A stretch of DNA of 64,000 nucleotides from Lepisosteus oculatus (taxonomy: Eukaryota; Chordata; Actinopteri; Semionotiformes; Lepisosteidae), in contig NC_090709.1 of NCBI RefSeq assembly GCF_040954835.1, forward strand, positions 38,870,776 to 38,934,775. The letters are read 5' to 3'. Both the position numbers and the translations under genes were made by a program. This document shows positions 54,393 through 64,000 of this stretch, in pieces. The notes beneath the pieces were generated by a model, which saw only the letters and a list, made by a program, of their open reading frames with translations, ran no database searches and was not told where the DNA came from. Position 1 is the first letter of the stretch, and each line of letters opens with the position of its first letter.

Positions 54393-57300
54393 ACAGCCGG
54401 TCCCGGGTCCGAGGGGGTGTGTGTGTGTGTGTCTCCGGCTCGCTGTAGTTGACTCAATTTGTATTCATTTCTCCGTCTAACGGTCCGGACCTGTAACCGC
54501 CCTGACCGCCTCCCCCCCCCGACTCCGGGGTCCCCCCCTGTGGGCCCCCCCGGCCCGGGCGCCCCGGGGCCGGACGGAGGAGCCCCGGTCTGGCCCTCAG
54601 ATCAAAGCCGCGCTGGGCAGCGAGGGAGGGAGGCACAGGGGGAGCGGCCGGGGCTCGGGGTGCCGGAGAGTTCACCCGCCCCCCGTCTTTACAGCCCCTT
54701 TACAAACGGGGGACCCCCCCCACAGTCCGGCCGGCTCGCGGCGCTCGTTTCCCGGCGGTGACCCCCACTTTCCAGCCGGAGAGGACCCCCCCATACAAGC
54801 TCACACGTACTGTATCTATGAATATCGGCGGCCCCGCTGAGGGCCGACTGCTCGCTAATGGTCTTGCAGTCATTAGTTGACCCCCCCTGCGGTCACACAC
54901 CGGCCGGTATCGGGGGGGGGGGGGGGGGGGGCAGGGTCACAGGGTGACGCGACACCCCGCTTCCCCGGCGGCTCGGCTGGGTCCCGGGCGGGCAGGATGG
55001 GATCGATCACCCGATCAGTCGGTCGATCGATCAGCCGGACTGCTGCCCCCTGACCCGGAACCCCGGCGCGGTGCCGGTTCGGCGGGGGGTCGGTGCGGGC
55101 TCCGAGTTTGCCGTCCCGAGTGGGCCTCTGGGTTTGTTTTGGCGGAGGCGATCCTGCGGTCTGGGCGGCGAGCGGCTTCGTGATGAATGGGCCGTTTATG
55201 CGGGCAGGGCGGGTCCGAGTCCAGGACTGTCTGAGCTGCTTCAGGGCGGACTGGAGCTCCTCGGCCTCCCTGGCGCTGACCCTGACCTGGAGAGAGAGAC
55301 GGGACTGTCCCAGTTCCAGTGCTGTAATGGAAATGGCACGGCCTGTGCTCTTCTGGGCTGGACTGGGCTGTGGTGGACTGTGCTGTGGTGGATTGGACTG
55401 TGATGTACTGGACTGTGCTGTAATGGAAATGGCATGGCCTGTGCTCTCCTGGGCTGGACTGGGCTGTGGTGGACTTTGATGTACTGGACCGGGCTGTGCT
55501 GTGGTGGACTGTGCTGTGTTGTACCGGGCTGTGATGTACTGGACTGTATTGTGATGGACTGGACTGTGTTGTGATGCGCTGGACTGTGCTGTGATGTACT
55601 GGACTGTGCTGTGATGGACTGGACTATGATGTACTGGACTGTGCTGTGATGAACTGGACTGTGATGTACTGGACTATGTTGTGATGCGCTGGACTGTGCT
55701 GTGATGGACTGGACTGTGATGTACTGGATTGGACTGTGCTGTGATGGACTGTGCTGTGATGAACTGGACTGTGATGTACTGGACTATGTTGTGATGTACT
55801 GGACTGTGCTGTGATGGACTGGACTGTGATGTACTGGACTGTGCTGTGATGAACTGGACTGTGATGTACTGGACTGTGCTGTGATGGACTGGACTATGCT
55901 GTGATGAACTGGACTGTGATGTACTGGACTGTGCTGTGATGCGCTGGACTGTGCTGTGATGTACTGGACTGTGCTGTGATGAACTGGACTGTGATGTACT
56001 GGACTGTGCTGTGATGCGCTGGACTGTGCTGTGATGGACTGGACTGTATTGGGCTATGTTGTGGTGGACTGGACTGTGTTGTACTGTACTGTGCAGTGCT
56101 GGACTGTGATGTACTGGACTGTGCTGTGGTGGAGTGGACTGTGTTGTACCGGGCTGTGCTGTGGTGGACTGTGCTGTGGTGGACAATGCTGTACTGGGCT
56201 GTGCTGTGGTGGACTGGACTGTGCTGTGCTGCGGTGTACTGGACAGTGTTGTGGTGGACTGTGCAGTGCTGGACGGTGCTGGACTGTGCTGGACTACACT
56301 GTGCTGTACTTTAGTGGACTTTGTTGTGCTGTGCTGGACTGTGCTGTACTGGGCTGTGCTGTGGTGTACTGGACAGTGCTGTGCTGGACAGTTCTGTGCT
56401 GGACTGTGCTGTGCTGTACTGGACAGTTCTGTGCTGGACTGTGCTGTGCTGTACTGGACAGTGCTGTACTGGACAGTGCTGTGCTGGACTGTGCTATACT
56501 GGCAGTCCCAGTGCTCAGCCTGATGAGAGGCCTGTCGCTAGCTCTCTGATGTGATTGACCTCTCGTGCTTGGACCCCGGAGTTGCTGACCACGAGCAGCG
56601 GGGTGAAATGAGGACCCCCCTCCCGCGCTGAGAGGGCCTGGGCCCTGGGCTCTCCTGCCTGGGCGCTGTGGCGGCAGACACACACCTGCCTGAATGGAGA
56701 CATTGACTGGTGCACGGCGAGGGCGGGTGAGGGCGGGGACATGGCGTATGAAAGCTGGGCTTGTTGCTGTGAAAGCACTCCTTTAGGAGACCCCCCTCCC
56801 CCTGGACGCGCACGTCTGACGTGGGAGCCGTGAGGCTGGTTTCAGTGTGCTCGGCTCTGAAAGAGCGGTCTGTCTCTGCCCCTGTGTCTCCTTCTGCCCC
56901 TGCCTCTGTCTCTGTTATTGTCTCTGCCCCTGCCCCTGCCTCTGTCTCTGTCTCTGTCATTGTCTCTGCCCCTGTGTCTCCTTCTGCCCCTGCCTCTGCC
57001 CCTGTCACTGTCTCTGCCCACTGTCTCTGCCCCTACCCCTGCCTCCTGTCATTGTCTCTGCCCCTGCCCCTGGCCCTGCCTCTGTCTCTGCCCCTGTCTC
57101 TGTCTCTGCCCCTGCCTCTGTCTCTGCCCCTGTCACTGTCTCTGTCTCTGTGTCTCCCTCTGCCCCTGCCTCTCCATCTCTCTGTCTCTGGCCCTGCCTG
57201 TCAGTCAGCCAGTCAGTGAGGCGAAGGGAGCTCAGTGAATGGAGCTACTGTGTGACTGAGTGCCAGCTCTGACCCCGCTCTCCACGTGTGTGTGTGTGAG

Positions 57301-60300
57301 TGAGCAGGTTCTGCCTGCGTGGGCCGGTGTGTGAGTGAGAGTGTGTGTCTGTGGGCTCTACGCAGCAGTGCTCAACAGTGGTCCGTTAAGACGGAGCAGA
57401 CAGACAGAGAGAGAGAGAAAGAGTTTGTCTAGTTTCACAGCTGCTGCACTCTGACTGGCTCTCCCTCCCTCTCCCTCTGCCTCGTTCCTGGAATACCTCG
57501 CTTCCCTCAGGAATGTAGCTCCCACAGGGCTGTCACCTGAGCCTGCCTGCCCTCCTTTCTGTCTCCTCGTCCCCGTCCCCCTCTCTCCTGTCAGCTCCTG
57601 TGCTTGCCTGAGACACGAACCAGAAATTGCAGAGGTGGAAACTGCAGGGAAGGGCATTTCAAACTGGGAACAGGAGCTCGGAATTACACAGAGGGGGGTG
57701 GGGGTGTGGAACAAGCTGCCCAGCCCTGTTGTTGAAGCCGATACCCTGGCTTTTCTCCAGACACAGCTGGGTGAGCTCCTCCAGTCAGGACAGGAGGCTC
57801 TACTGTACACAGAGGGGGGTGGGGGTGGGGAACAAGCTGCCCGGCCCTGTGGTTTCATTTTAGATTGCACTTTTGTCCTCTGGTTGATGATTCACTGTTG
57901 ATTCTGAAGAAATCGTCTGGGTTGTCAGTATCATGTCCCCTTGTAGTTTTCTTGCTTCTCGACTAAAAATGTTCAGTTCCTCCAGTCTGTCAGTGTGGGA
58001 CACTCCCTCCAGACTGAAGAGACTCAGTTCCCTCAGCCTGTCAGTGTGGGACACTCCCTTCAGACTGAAGAGACTCAGTTCCCTGAGCCTGTCAGTATGG
58101 GACACTCCCTTCAGACTGAAGAGACTCAGTTCCTCCAGCCTGTCAGTGTGGGACACTCCCTCCAGACTGAAGAGACTCAGTTCCTCCAGCCTGTCAGTGC
58201 GGGACACTCCCTTCAGACTGAAGAGAGTCAGTTCCTATAGTGTGGTTCACCTCTTCTCCTCCCTGAATGTACCTGCCTGCTCTTCTCTGGACTGATTCCA
58301 GTGCAGCAGTACACTGTATAATCTGTATAATTGCCCCACTGTTCTTCTAGAGGGCTGGGCTGCAGCTCTTCATTATAGTTTTGATGAGTCTCTGTCTCTC
58401 CTAGAACAGGAATTAAATGGCAGACAAATGTGTTGCCTCGAAACCCACTCATTAGCATGGATAAACGATGATTAAGAGGGAACGAGCGTGCTGGGACGCC
58501 GGTTGGGTGGCAGTTCATGGCGTTGTGAAAGGTCTGTGCGGCTCTGTGCTCCTCGCTGTCTTGGGCTTAGGGTGTGTTTGGAATGAGGCAGGAGCAGGGC
58601 TGGGGTTCAGGAGAGAGATACCTGCCGCAGGGCTCCTTTCACTGTCTTTCAAATGAGCCTCTGAGAATTACACTCTTTCAGTCAAGAGTGTGTGTGCCCT
58701 GTGTCTGCTGTGTGAGAGTGTGTGCTCTGTGTCTGCTGTGTGAGAGTGTGTCCTGTGTCTGCTGTGTGAGAGTGTGTGTGCTCTGTGTCTGCTGTGTGAG
58801 AGTGTGTCCTGTGTCTGCTGTGTGAGAGTGTGTGTGCTCTGTGTCTGCTGTGTGAGAGTGTGTCCTGTGTCTGCTGTGTGAGAGTGTGTGTGCTCTGTGT
58901 CTGCTGTGTGAGAGTGTGTCCTGTGTCTGCTGTGTGAGAGTGTGTGTGTGTGTGCTCTGTGTCTGCTGTGGGAGAGTGTGTGTGCTCTGTGTCTTCAGTG
59001 TGTTTGTGTCCTGTGTCTGCTGTGTGAGGCTGTGTGTGTCCTATGTCTGCTGTGTGAGAGTGTGTGTGCTCTGTGTCTGCTGTGTGAGAAAGTGTCTGCT
59101 GTGGCTGCTGTGTGAGAAAGTGTCTGCTGTGTCTGCTGTGTGTGTTCTGTGAGAGTGTCTGCTGTGTGTCTGCTGTGTCTGCTGTGTGTGTTCTGTGAGA
59201 GTGTCTGCTGTGTGTCTGCTGTGTGTGTTCTGTGAGAGTGTCTGCTGTGTGTCTGCTGTGTGTGCTGTGTGTGTTCTGTGAGAGTGTCTGCTGTGTGTCT
59301 GCTGTGTCTGCTGTGTGTGTTCTGTGAGAGTGTCTGCTGTGTGTCTGCTGTGTCTGCTGTGTGTGTTCTGTGAGAGTGTCTGCTGTGTGTCTGCTGTGTC
59401 TGCTGTGTGTGTTCTGTGAGAGTGTCTGCTGTGTGTCTGCTGTGTGTGCTGTGTGTGTTCTGTGAGAGTGTCTGCTGTGTGTCTGCTGTGTCTGCTGTGT
59501 GTGTTCTGTGAGAGTGTCTGCTGTGTGTCTGCTGTGTCTGCTGTGTGTGTTCTGTGAGAGTGTCTGCTGTGTGTCTGCTGTGTCTGCTGTGTGTGTTCTG
59601 TGCTCCTGATCTGACTTGTGTCTCCGAGAGCTCGCTGTGTTTCTGAGCTGGAAGGCTGCAGTGACACGTCGCACAGGCCTGCTGGTACACATGTCTGTCG
59701 GCCCCGAGCGCAGCTCGTTAGCAGAGAGTAATCAGCTGTGTAATCAGCCACTGCTGGTGTGCGGCCTGTCATTTAGCACTGCCCAGGGTAAACACACTGT
59801 GAACACCGAGGCACCCAGATAATCACAGCCCCTCAGAGAGCTGCGCTCACCCACACTGAGAGTGAGAGGGTGAGAGGGTGAGAGGTAGGATCAGAAAGAC
59901 AGGCAGTGAGATGGAGTGTGTGGGTCCATAGAGACAGCTGCTCTGTGAGAGAATATTTACACTCCTCTTGTTGACTGTCAGGGGTCAGAGGTCACCACTG
60001 TGGGATATTTGCGTACTGCTGGTGTTTACCACAGCTGTGTGAAGATTATGGAGTAATCTAGAGAGGAAGGGTAGTTTGTTTTAATGGGGCATTTCCCATG
60101 CAGTGTTCATGTACTGGAGTGTCCAGTCAGTGTGTCTGTATGAACCCCTCTCTCTCTCAGTGCAGTGTTCATGTACTGGAGTGTCCAGTCAGTGTGTGTG
60201 TATGAACCCCTCTCTCTCAGTACAGTGTTCATGTACTGGAGTGTCCAGTCAGTGTGTCTGTATGAACCCCTCTCTCTCTCAGTGCAGTGTTCATGTACTG

Positions 60301-62593
60301 GAGTGTCCAGTCAGTGTGTGTGTGTATGAACCCCTCTCTCTCTCAGTGCAGTGTTCATGTACTGGAGTGTCCAGTCAGTGTGTCTGTATGAACCCCTCTC
60401 TCTCTCAGTGCAGTGTTCATGTACTGGAGTGTCCAGTCAGTGTGTGTATGAACCCCTCTCTCTCTCAGTGCAGTGTTCATGTACTGGAGTGTCCAGTCAG
60501 TGTGTGTGTATGAACCCCTCTCTCTCTCAGTGCAGTGTTCATGTACTGGAGTGTCCAGTCAGTGTGTGTGTATGAACCCCTCTCTCTCTCAGTGCAGTGT
60601 TCGTGTACTGGAGTGTCCAGTCAGTGTGTCTGTATGAACCCCTCTCTCTCTCAGTGCAGTGTTCATGTACTGGAGTGTCCAGTCAGTGTGTGTGTATGAA
60701 CCCCTCTCTCTCTCAGTGCAGTGTTCATGTACTGGAGTGTCCAGTCAGTGTGTCTGTGTGAAACCCTCTCTCTCTCAGTGCAGTGTTCATGTACTGGAGT
60801 GTCCAGTCAGTGTGTCTGTATGAACCCCTCTCTCTCTCAGTGCAGTGTTCATGTACTGGAGTGTCCAGTCAGTGTGTCTGTGTGAACCCCTCTCTCTCTC
60901 AGTGCAGTGTTGATGTACTGGAGTGTCCAGTCAGCGTGTCTGTATGAACCCCTCTCTCTCTCAGTGCAGTGTTCATGTACTGGAGTGTCCAGTCAGGGTG
61001 TGTGTATGAACCCCTCTCTCTCAGTGCAGTGTTCATGTACTGGAGTGTCCAGTCAGTGTGTCTGTATGAACCCCTCTCTCTCTCAGTGCAGTGTTCATGT
61101 ACTGGAGTGTCCAGTCAGTGTGTCTGTATGAACCCCTCTCTCTCTCAGTGCAGTGTTAGTGTACTGGAGTGTATTAACCCCTCTCTCTCTCTCTCAGATC
61201 CAGTAGATGTCTTGAAGGTGCTCCAGCTGCCCTCTCTGCCTGAGGGGGTGAAGAAAGTGACTGGGTTCTGCTCCAGTCGGCGGTCTGGTCCTGCTGACCA
61301 GGCCTACCGGATCTCCAAACAGGCGCAGATCAGCGCCCCCACGAAGCAGCTCTTCTCAGGTACCGCGTCTCTCCCCGTACCCCTGGGGTTCAGAACTCGG
61401 GCTGGCAGGAAGGCTGCCTGTGGCCAGGAGCCCAGTACAGGCTGTGGGCAGAGGGCGCCCTCTTGTGGACGAGACGCGCTCACTGTGCCGGAGCTTGTAT
61501 CCAGCACTCCTTTCTCTAGGCTGCTTCTTCACAGTCGGGGTCACAGCACGCAGCGGGGCACGGGACACTACCACACACTCTGTGTCTGTCTCTCTGCAGC
61601 GAGACAGCAAGATCAGTCTCACTATTACTGAGTCTGTCTTTTCAGTAAGCTGCCTCTCTGCGTCTCTCGGAGTCTGACGTTTTAGTGACTTGTCAGCCTG
61701 TCTCTCTCTGTATCTCTGCAGTCAGTCGCCTGTCAGTTCAGTTCAAGGTGCTTTACTGGTGTGAAATCAGTACAGTCAGTGTTGCCACAGCAAAACACAT
61801 ACAGTTAACATGGAACACAGAGCTGCAGACATTTACAGTACAGACACGGTCCTCCGGTCTCTCCATCTAGACAGGAGCAGGACTGGGAGACAGGCTCTGT
61901 CCCAGTGTATCTGTCCCAGTGCAGTAGGAAGTGCACCTCTGTCTCTATTTCTCCCCGCTGGCAGTGGGAGCACAGCCTGTCCTGTCTGGGCAGCCAGGTC
62001 TGCCTGTGTCCAGTGTGTGTGTCCAGGCTGTGGTCACTGAGCCTGTCCTCTCTGGACAGCCAGGTCTGCCTGTGTCCAGTGTGTGTGTCCAGGCTGTGGT
62101 CACTGAGCCTGTCCTCTCTGGACAGCCAGGTCTGCCTGTGTCCAGGCTGTGGTCACTGAGCCTGTCCCCTCTGGGCAGCCAGGTCTGCCTGTGTCCAGTG
62201 TGTGTGTCCAGTCTGTGGTCACTGAGCCTGTCCTCTCTGGGCAGCCAGGTCTGCTGTGTCCAGTGTGTGTGTCCAGGCTGTGGTCACTGAGCCTGTCCTC
62301 TCTGGGCAGCCAGGTCTGCTGTGTCCAGTGTGTGTGTCCAGGCTGTGGTCACTCTCCTGTCTCTGTCTCCCTCTGTCCGCAGGCCGTTTCCCTGAGAACT
62401 TCTCCATCATGGCGCTGGTGAAGGCCCAGGCGGACCTGCAGGCCTTCCTGCTGTCGGTGTACAGCGAGCAGGGCGTGCAGCAGCTGGGCGTGGAGCTGGG
62501 CCGCTCACCCGTCTTCCTGTACGAGGACCAGACGGGCCGCCCCGCGCCCGAGGACTACCCGCTGTTCCGGGGCATCAACCTGGCCGACGGCAA
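53782..62593 (+). CDS. col11a2: Fibrillar procollagen alpha chain, V/XI type, 5' part (col11a2)
   Basis: This is the start of a type V/XI fibrillar procollagen, a secreted extracellular-matrix protein. The pieces are 53782-53902 (signal peptide), 61198-61359 and 62383-62593 (N-terminal Laminin-G/TSPN-like domain); the gene continues past the window. The introns after exons 1 and 2 are phase 1; exon 3 appears to end in phase 2. Family landmarks are [48 protein letters not shown], and [17 protein letters not shown]5A1, COL11A1 and COL11A2 are all similar here. [16 protein letters not shown] and PSLPEGV favour COL11A2, as does the nearby MHC class II gene (COL11A2 lies beside class II in tetrapods). 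The collagen triple-helix exons are not in the window. Subfamily assignment is strong; the exact paralogue is likely but not certain. Confidence 0.82.
53903..55319. other. col11a2 intron 1, proximal GC-rich part
   Basis: CpG-rich DNA with (TTTG)n near 53912-53943, poly-A runs near 54170-54205, a (GA)n run near 54365, C runs and a G20 run at about 54913-54932. No exon found. Confidence 0.6.
55320..56510. repeat. col11a2 intron 1: GGACTGTGCTGTGATG repeat
   Basis: About 1.2 kb of variable 10-26 bp units: TGATGTACTGGACTGTGCTG and GTGGTGGACTGGACTGTG. Very high TG content on +. Confidence 0.95.
56511..57625. repeat. col11a2 intron 1: unique DNA and CTGCCCCTGCCTCTGTCTCT repeat
   Basis: 56511-56870 is unique and GC-rich. 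56870-57190 is a hexamer-like CTGCCCCTGCCTCTGTCT repeat. 57190-57625 is unique with CTCCCTCTCC runs. No exon found. Confidence 0.8.
57626..57862 (+). mobile_element. LINE 3'-ORF fragment with two 121-bp units
   Basis: On the + strand a frame reads [20 protein letters not shown], then [19 protein letters not shown]. This copy keeps the Trp of the WNxLP phrase typical of CR1/L2 reverse-transcriptase C-termini. It also extends left of the repeat unit, so it may be the least altered copy of the ancestor of the 121-bp minisatellite. Confidence 0.6.
57863..58680. repeat. col11a2 intron 1: 60-bp repeat and unique DNA
   Basis: 57960-58235 holds five units of CAGACTGAAGAGACTCAGTT, CCTCCAGCCTGTCAGTGTGG, GACACTCCCTT. 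58240-58680 appears single copy. No exon found. Confidence 0.85.
58681..59610. repeat. col11a2 intron 1: TGTGTCTGCTGTGTGAGAGT repeat
   Basis: Two forms occur: GAGAGTGTGTGTGCTCTGTG (58690-59090) and GTTCTGTGAGAGTGTCTGCT (59150-59600). The antisense frames rich in Thr/His/Gln are repeat artefacts. Confidence 0.95.
59611..60095. other. col11a2 intron 1: unique DNA
   Basis: Single-copy sequence with GTGAGAGGGTGAGAGGGTGA near 59865. No exon found. Confidence 0.5.
60096..61185 (+). repeat. 62-bp minisatellite abutting col11a2 exon 2, about 17 copies
   Basis: Same family as 36655-38310. The last copy runs as GTACTGGAGTGTATTAACCC, then CTCTCTCTCTCTCTCAG, and that final CAG is the exon 2 acceptor. 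So the unit's CCCCTCTCTCTCTCAG is the same sequence as the working 3' splice site. Confidence 0.95.
61198..61359 (+). CDS. col11a2: col11a2 exon 2 (start of N-terminal LamG/TSPN domain)
   Basis: 162 nt, acceptor CTCTCAG|AT at 61197/61198, donor TCAG|GTACC at 61360. It encodes [28 protein letters not shown] and [18 protein letters not shown]. The cysteine and the SAPTKQLF phrase are conserved in V/XI procollagens. Confidence 0.88.
61360..61731. other. col11a2 intron 2, unique part
   Basis: Single-copy DNA. A near-consensus CTCF-like motif on the minus strand (CCACAAGAGGGCG, 61456-61468) has one mismatch. Confidence 0.5.
61732..61900 (+). mobile_element. Dispersed repeat copy 4
   Basis: CAAGGTGCTTTACTGGTGTG, then GTTGCCACAGCAAAACACAT onwards nearly identical to copy 3 at 32450-32570. 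Confidence 0.75.
61901..62360. repeat. 45-70 bp minisatellite in col11a2 intron 2
   Basis: About six units of GGGCAGCCAGGTCTGCCTGT, GTCCAGTGTGTGTGTCCAGG, CTGTGGTCACTGAGCCTGTC. It follows dispersed copy 4 directly. Confidence 0.92.
62383..62593 (+). CDS. col11a2: col11a2 exon 3 (LamG/TSPN domain)
   Basis: The acceptor is TCTGTCCGCAG|GC at 62382/62383. The exon encodes [49 protein letters not shown] and [11 protein letters not shown]. The end is placed at CAA|GTCAGT (62593/62594), which leaves two bases of the Lys codon. The donor is non-ideal, and one base of uncertainty remains. Confidence 0.85.
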
Positions 62594-62960
62594 GTCAGTA
62601 CTGAGAGTCCCCACTGCGAGTGTGTGAGAGAGAGCGTGTGTGTGTGTGTGTGTGTGTGTGTGAGTGTGTGTGTGTGTGAGAGGACCAGACGGGCTGGAGA
62701 GAGTGCAAGAGTGTGTGTGTGTCTGAGAGTGTGTGAGAGTGTGTATGTGTGTGTGAGTGAGAATGTGTGAGAGTGTATGAGTGTATGTGAGAATGTGCAT
62801 GAGTGTGCGTGAGAGAGTGTGTGTATGAGAGTGCGAGTGGCAAGTGTGCATGAATGTGAGAGAGTGTGCATGGGAGTCTGAGTGTGTGTATCAGTGTGTG
62901 TGAATTTGATAGAGTGTGTGAGTGTGCAAGTGTGAATCAAAGAGTGTGTGTGTGAGTGTC
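62594..62960. repeat. col11a2 intron 3: GT/GA-rich microsatellite
   Basis: (GT)n with GAGTGTGTGAGAGTGTGTAT variants. No exon found. Confidence 0.9.
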
Positions 62961-64000
62961 TCAGTTCTGTCTGAGCTGCGTGTTTGAGTGTGTGTTGTGT
63001 GTGTGAGAGCTGTAATAGTTCTGTCTGAGTGTGTGTTGTGTGTGTGAGAGCTGTAATAGTTCTGTCTGAGTGTGTGTTGTGTGTGTGAGAGCTGTAATAG
63101 TTCTGTCTGAGTGTGTGTTGTGTGTGTGAGAGCTGTAATAGTTCTGTCTGAGTGTGTGTTGTGTTGTGTGTGTGAGAACTGTAATAGTTCTGTCTGAGTG
63201 TGTGTTGTGTGTGTGAGAGCTGTAATAGTTCTGTCTGAGTGTGTGTTGTGTGTGTGTGAGAGCTGTAATAGTTCTGTCTGAGTGTGTGTTGTGTGTGTGA
63301 GAGCTGTAATAGTTCTGTCTGAGTGTGTGTTGTGTGTGTGAGAGCTGTAATAGTTCTGTCTGAGTGTGTGTTGTGTTGTGTGTGTGAGAGCTGTAATAGT
63401 TCTGTCTGAGTGTGTGTTGTGTGTGTGAGAGCTGTAATAGTTCTGTCTGAGTGTGTGTTGTGTGTGAGAGCTGTAATAGTTCTGTCTGAGTGTGTGTTGT
63501 GTGTGTGTGTGAGAGCTGTAATAGTTCTGTCTGAGTGTGTGTTGTGTGTGTGAGAGCTGTAATAGTTCTGTCTGAGTGTGTGTTGTGTGTGAGAGCTGTA
63601 ATAGTTCTGTCTGAGTGTGTGTTGTGTGTGTGAGAGCTGTAATAGTTCTGTCTGAGTGTGTGTTGTGTTGTGTGTGTGAGAGCTGTAATAGTTCTGTCTG
63701 AGTGTGTGTTGTGTGTGAGAGCTGTAATAGTTCTGTCTGAGTGTGTGTTGTGTTGTGTGTGAGAGCTGTAATAGTTCTGTCTGAGTGTGTGTTGTGTGTG
63801 TGTGAGAGCTGTAATAGTTCTGTCTGAGTGTGTGTTGTGTTGTGTGTGTGTGTGAGAGCTGTAATAGTTCTGTCTGAGTGTGTGTTGTGTGTGTGAGAGC
63901 TGTAATAGTTCTGTCTGAGTGTGTGTTGTGTTGTGTGTGTGAGAGCTGTAATAGTTCTGTCTGAGTGTGTGTTGTGTGTGTGTGAGAGCTGTAATAGTTC
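62961..64000. repeat. 41-bp minisatellite, about 25 copies, to window edge
   Basis: The unit is GTGTGTGTTGTGTGTGTGAG, AGCTGTAATAGTTCTGTCTG with A. Length differences come from the TGTGT run. The array continues past 64000. Confidence 0.96.

Noticed and set aside
58681..59772. Minus-strand frames of 231-336 codons rich in Thr, His and Gln
   Set aside because: Antisense of the TGTGTCTGCTG repeat in col11a2 intron 1.

Overview
This window looks like vertebrate nuclear DNA, most likely from a ray-finned fish. The genes have introns with GT/AG phase-1 junctions. There are fish-type tRNA-derived SINE fragments, a degenerate Tc1-like transposase and an extreme load of minisatellites. Only two protein-coding genes can be supported, both on the + strand. 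The first is a complete five-exon MHC class II beta-chain gene (2169-5969). The second is the 5' end of a fibrillar procollagen alpha gene of the type V/XI subfamily, best called col11a2 (exons 1-3, 53782-62593), which runs off the right edge. MHC class II next to COL11A2 is the tetrapod arrangement. In teleosts class II genes are generally unlinked from the col11a2/class I region, so a non-teleost fish (gar or bowfin type) is a reasonable but unproven guess.

Layout. 1-1560: two related tandem arrays (69 bp, then 59 bp). 1561-2168: CA-rich DNA. 2169-6112: MHC II beta, with a minisatellite touching the donor side of exon 2 and another at exon 3. 6113-7735: short repeats and low-information DNA. 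About 7740-23015: a very large imperfect inverted repeat with arms of about 7.6 kb around an 80-bp AT-rich spacer near 15390. Its arms carry SINE fragments, LTR-like segments, consensus CTCF-like motifs and eight tRNA-like modules. 23016-30480: copies of the arm's outer edge, a 77-bp AT-rich satellite with higher-order structure, and a Tc1 transposase relic. 30480-34110: a dispersed repeat family, GC-rich sequence and a 121-bp minisatellite that resembles the C-terminus of a LINE reverse transcriptase. 34430-51775: nearly continuous minisatellites (about 50, 55, 62, 28/30 and 47/52 bp) separated by short unique islands. 51780-53781: CpG-rich promoter-like DNA, a CT array and the 5' leader of col11a2. 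53782-64000: col11a2 exons 1-3 and their repeat-filled introns.

The two genes do not act in one pathway: one presents antigen and the other builds cartilage matrix. They are linked only by ancestral MHC synteny. The unusual features are structural: the giant palindrome with its paired tRNA-like modules, and three minisatellites whose units contain splice-site-like sequence and abut real splice sites. I found no undescribed multi-gene system. All exon boundaries were read by eye and all family assignments come from remembered family motifs; no search was run.
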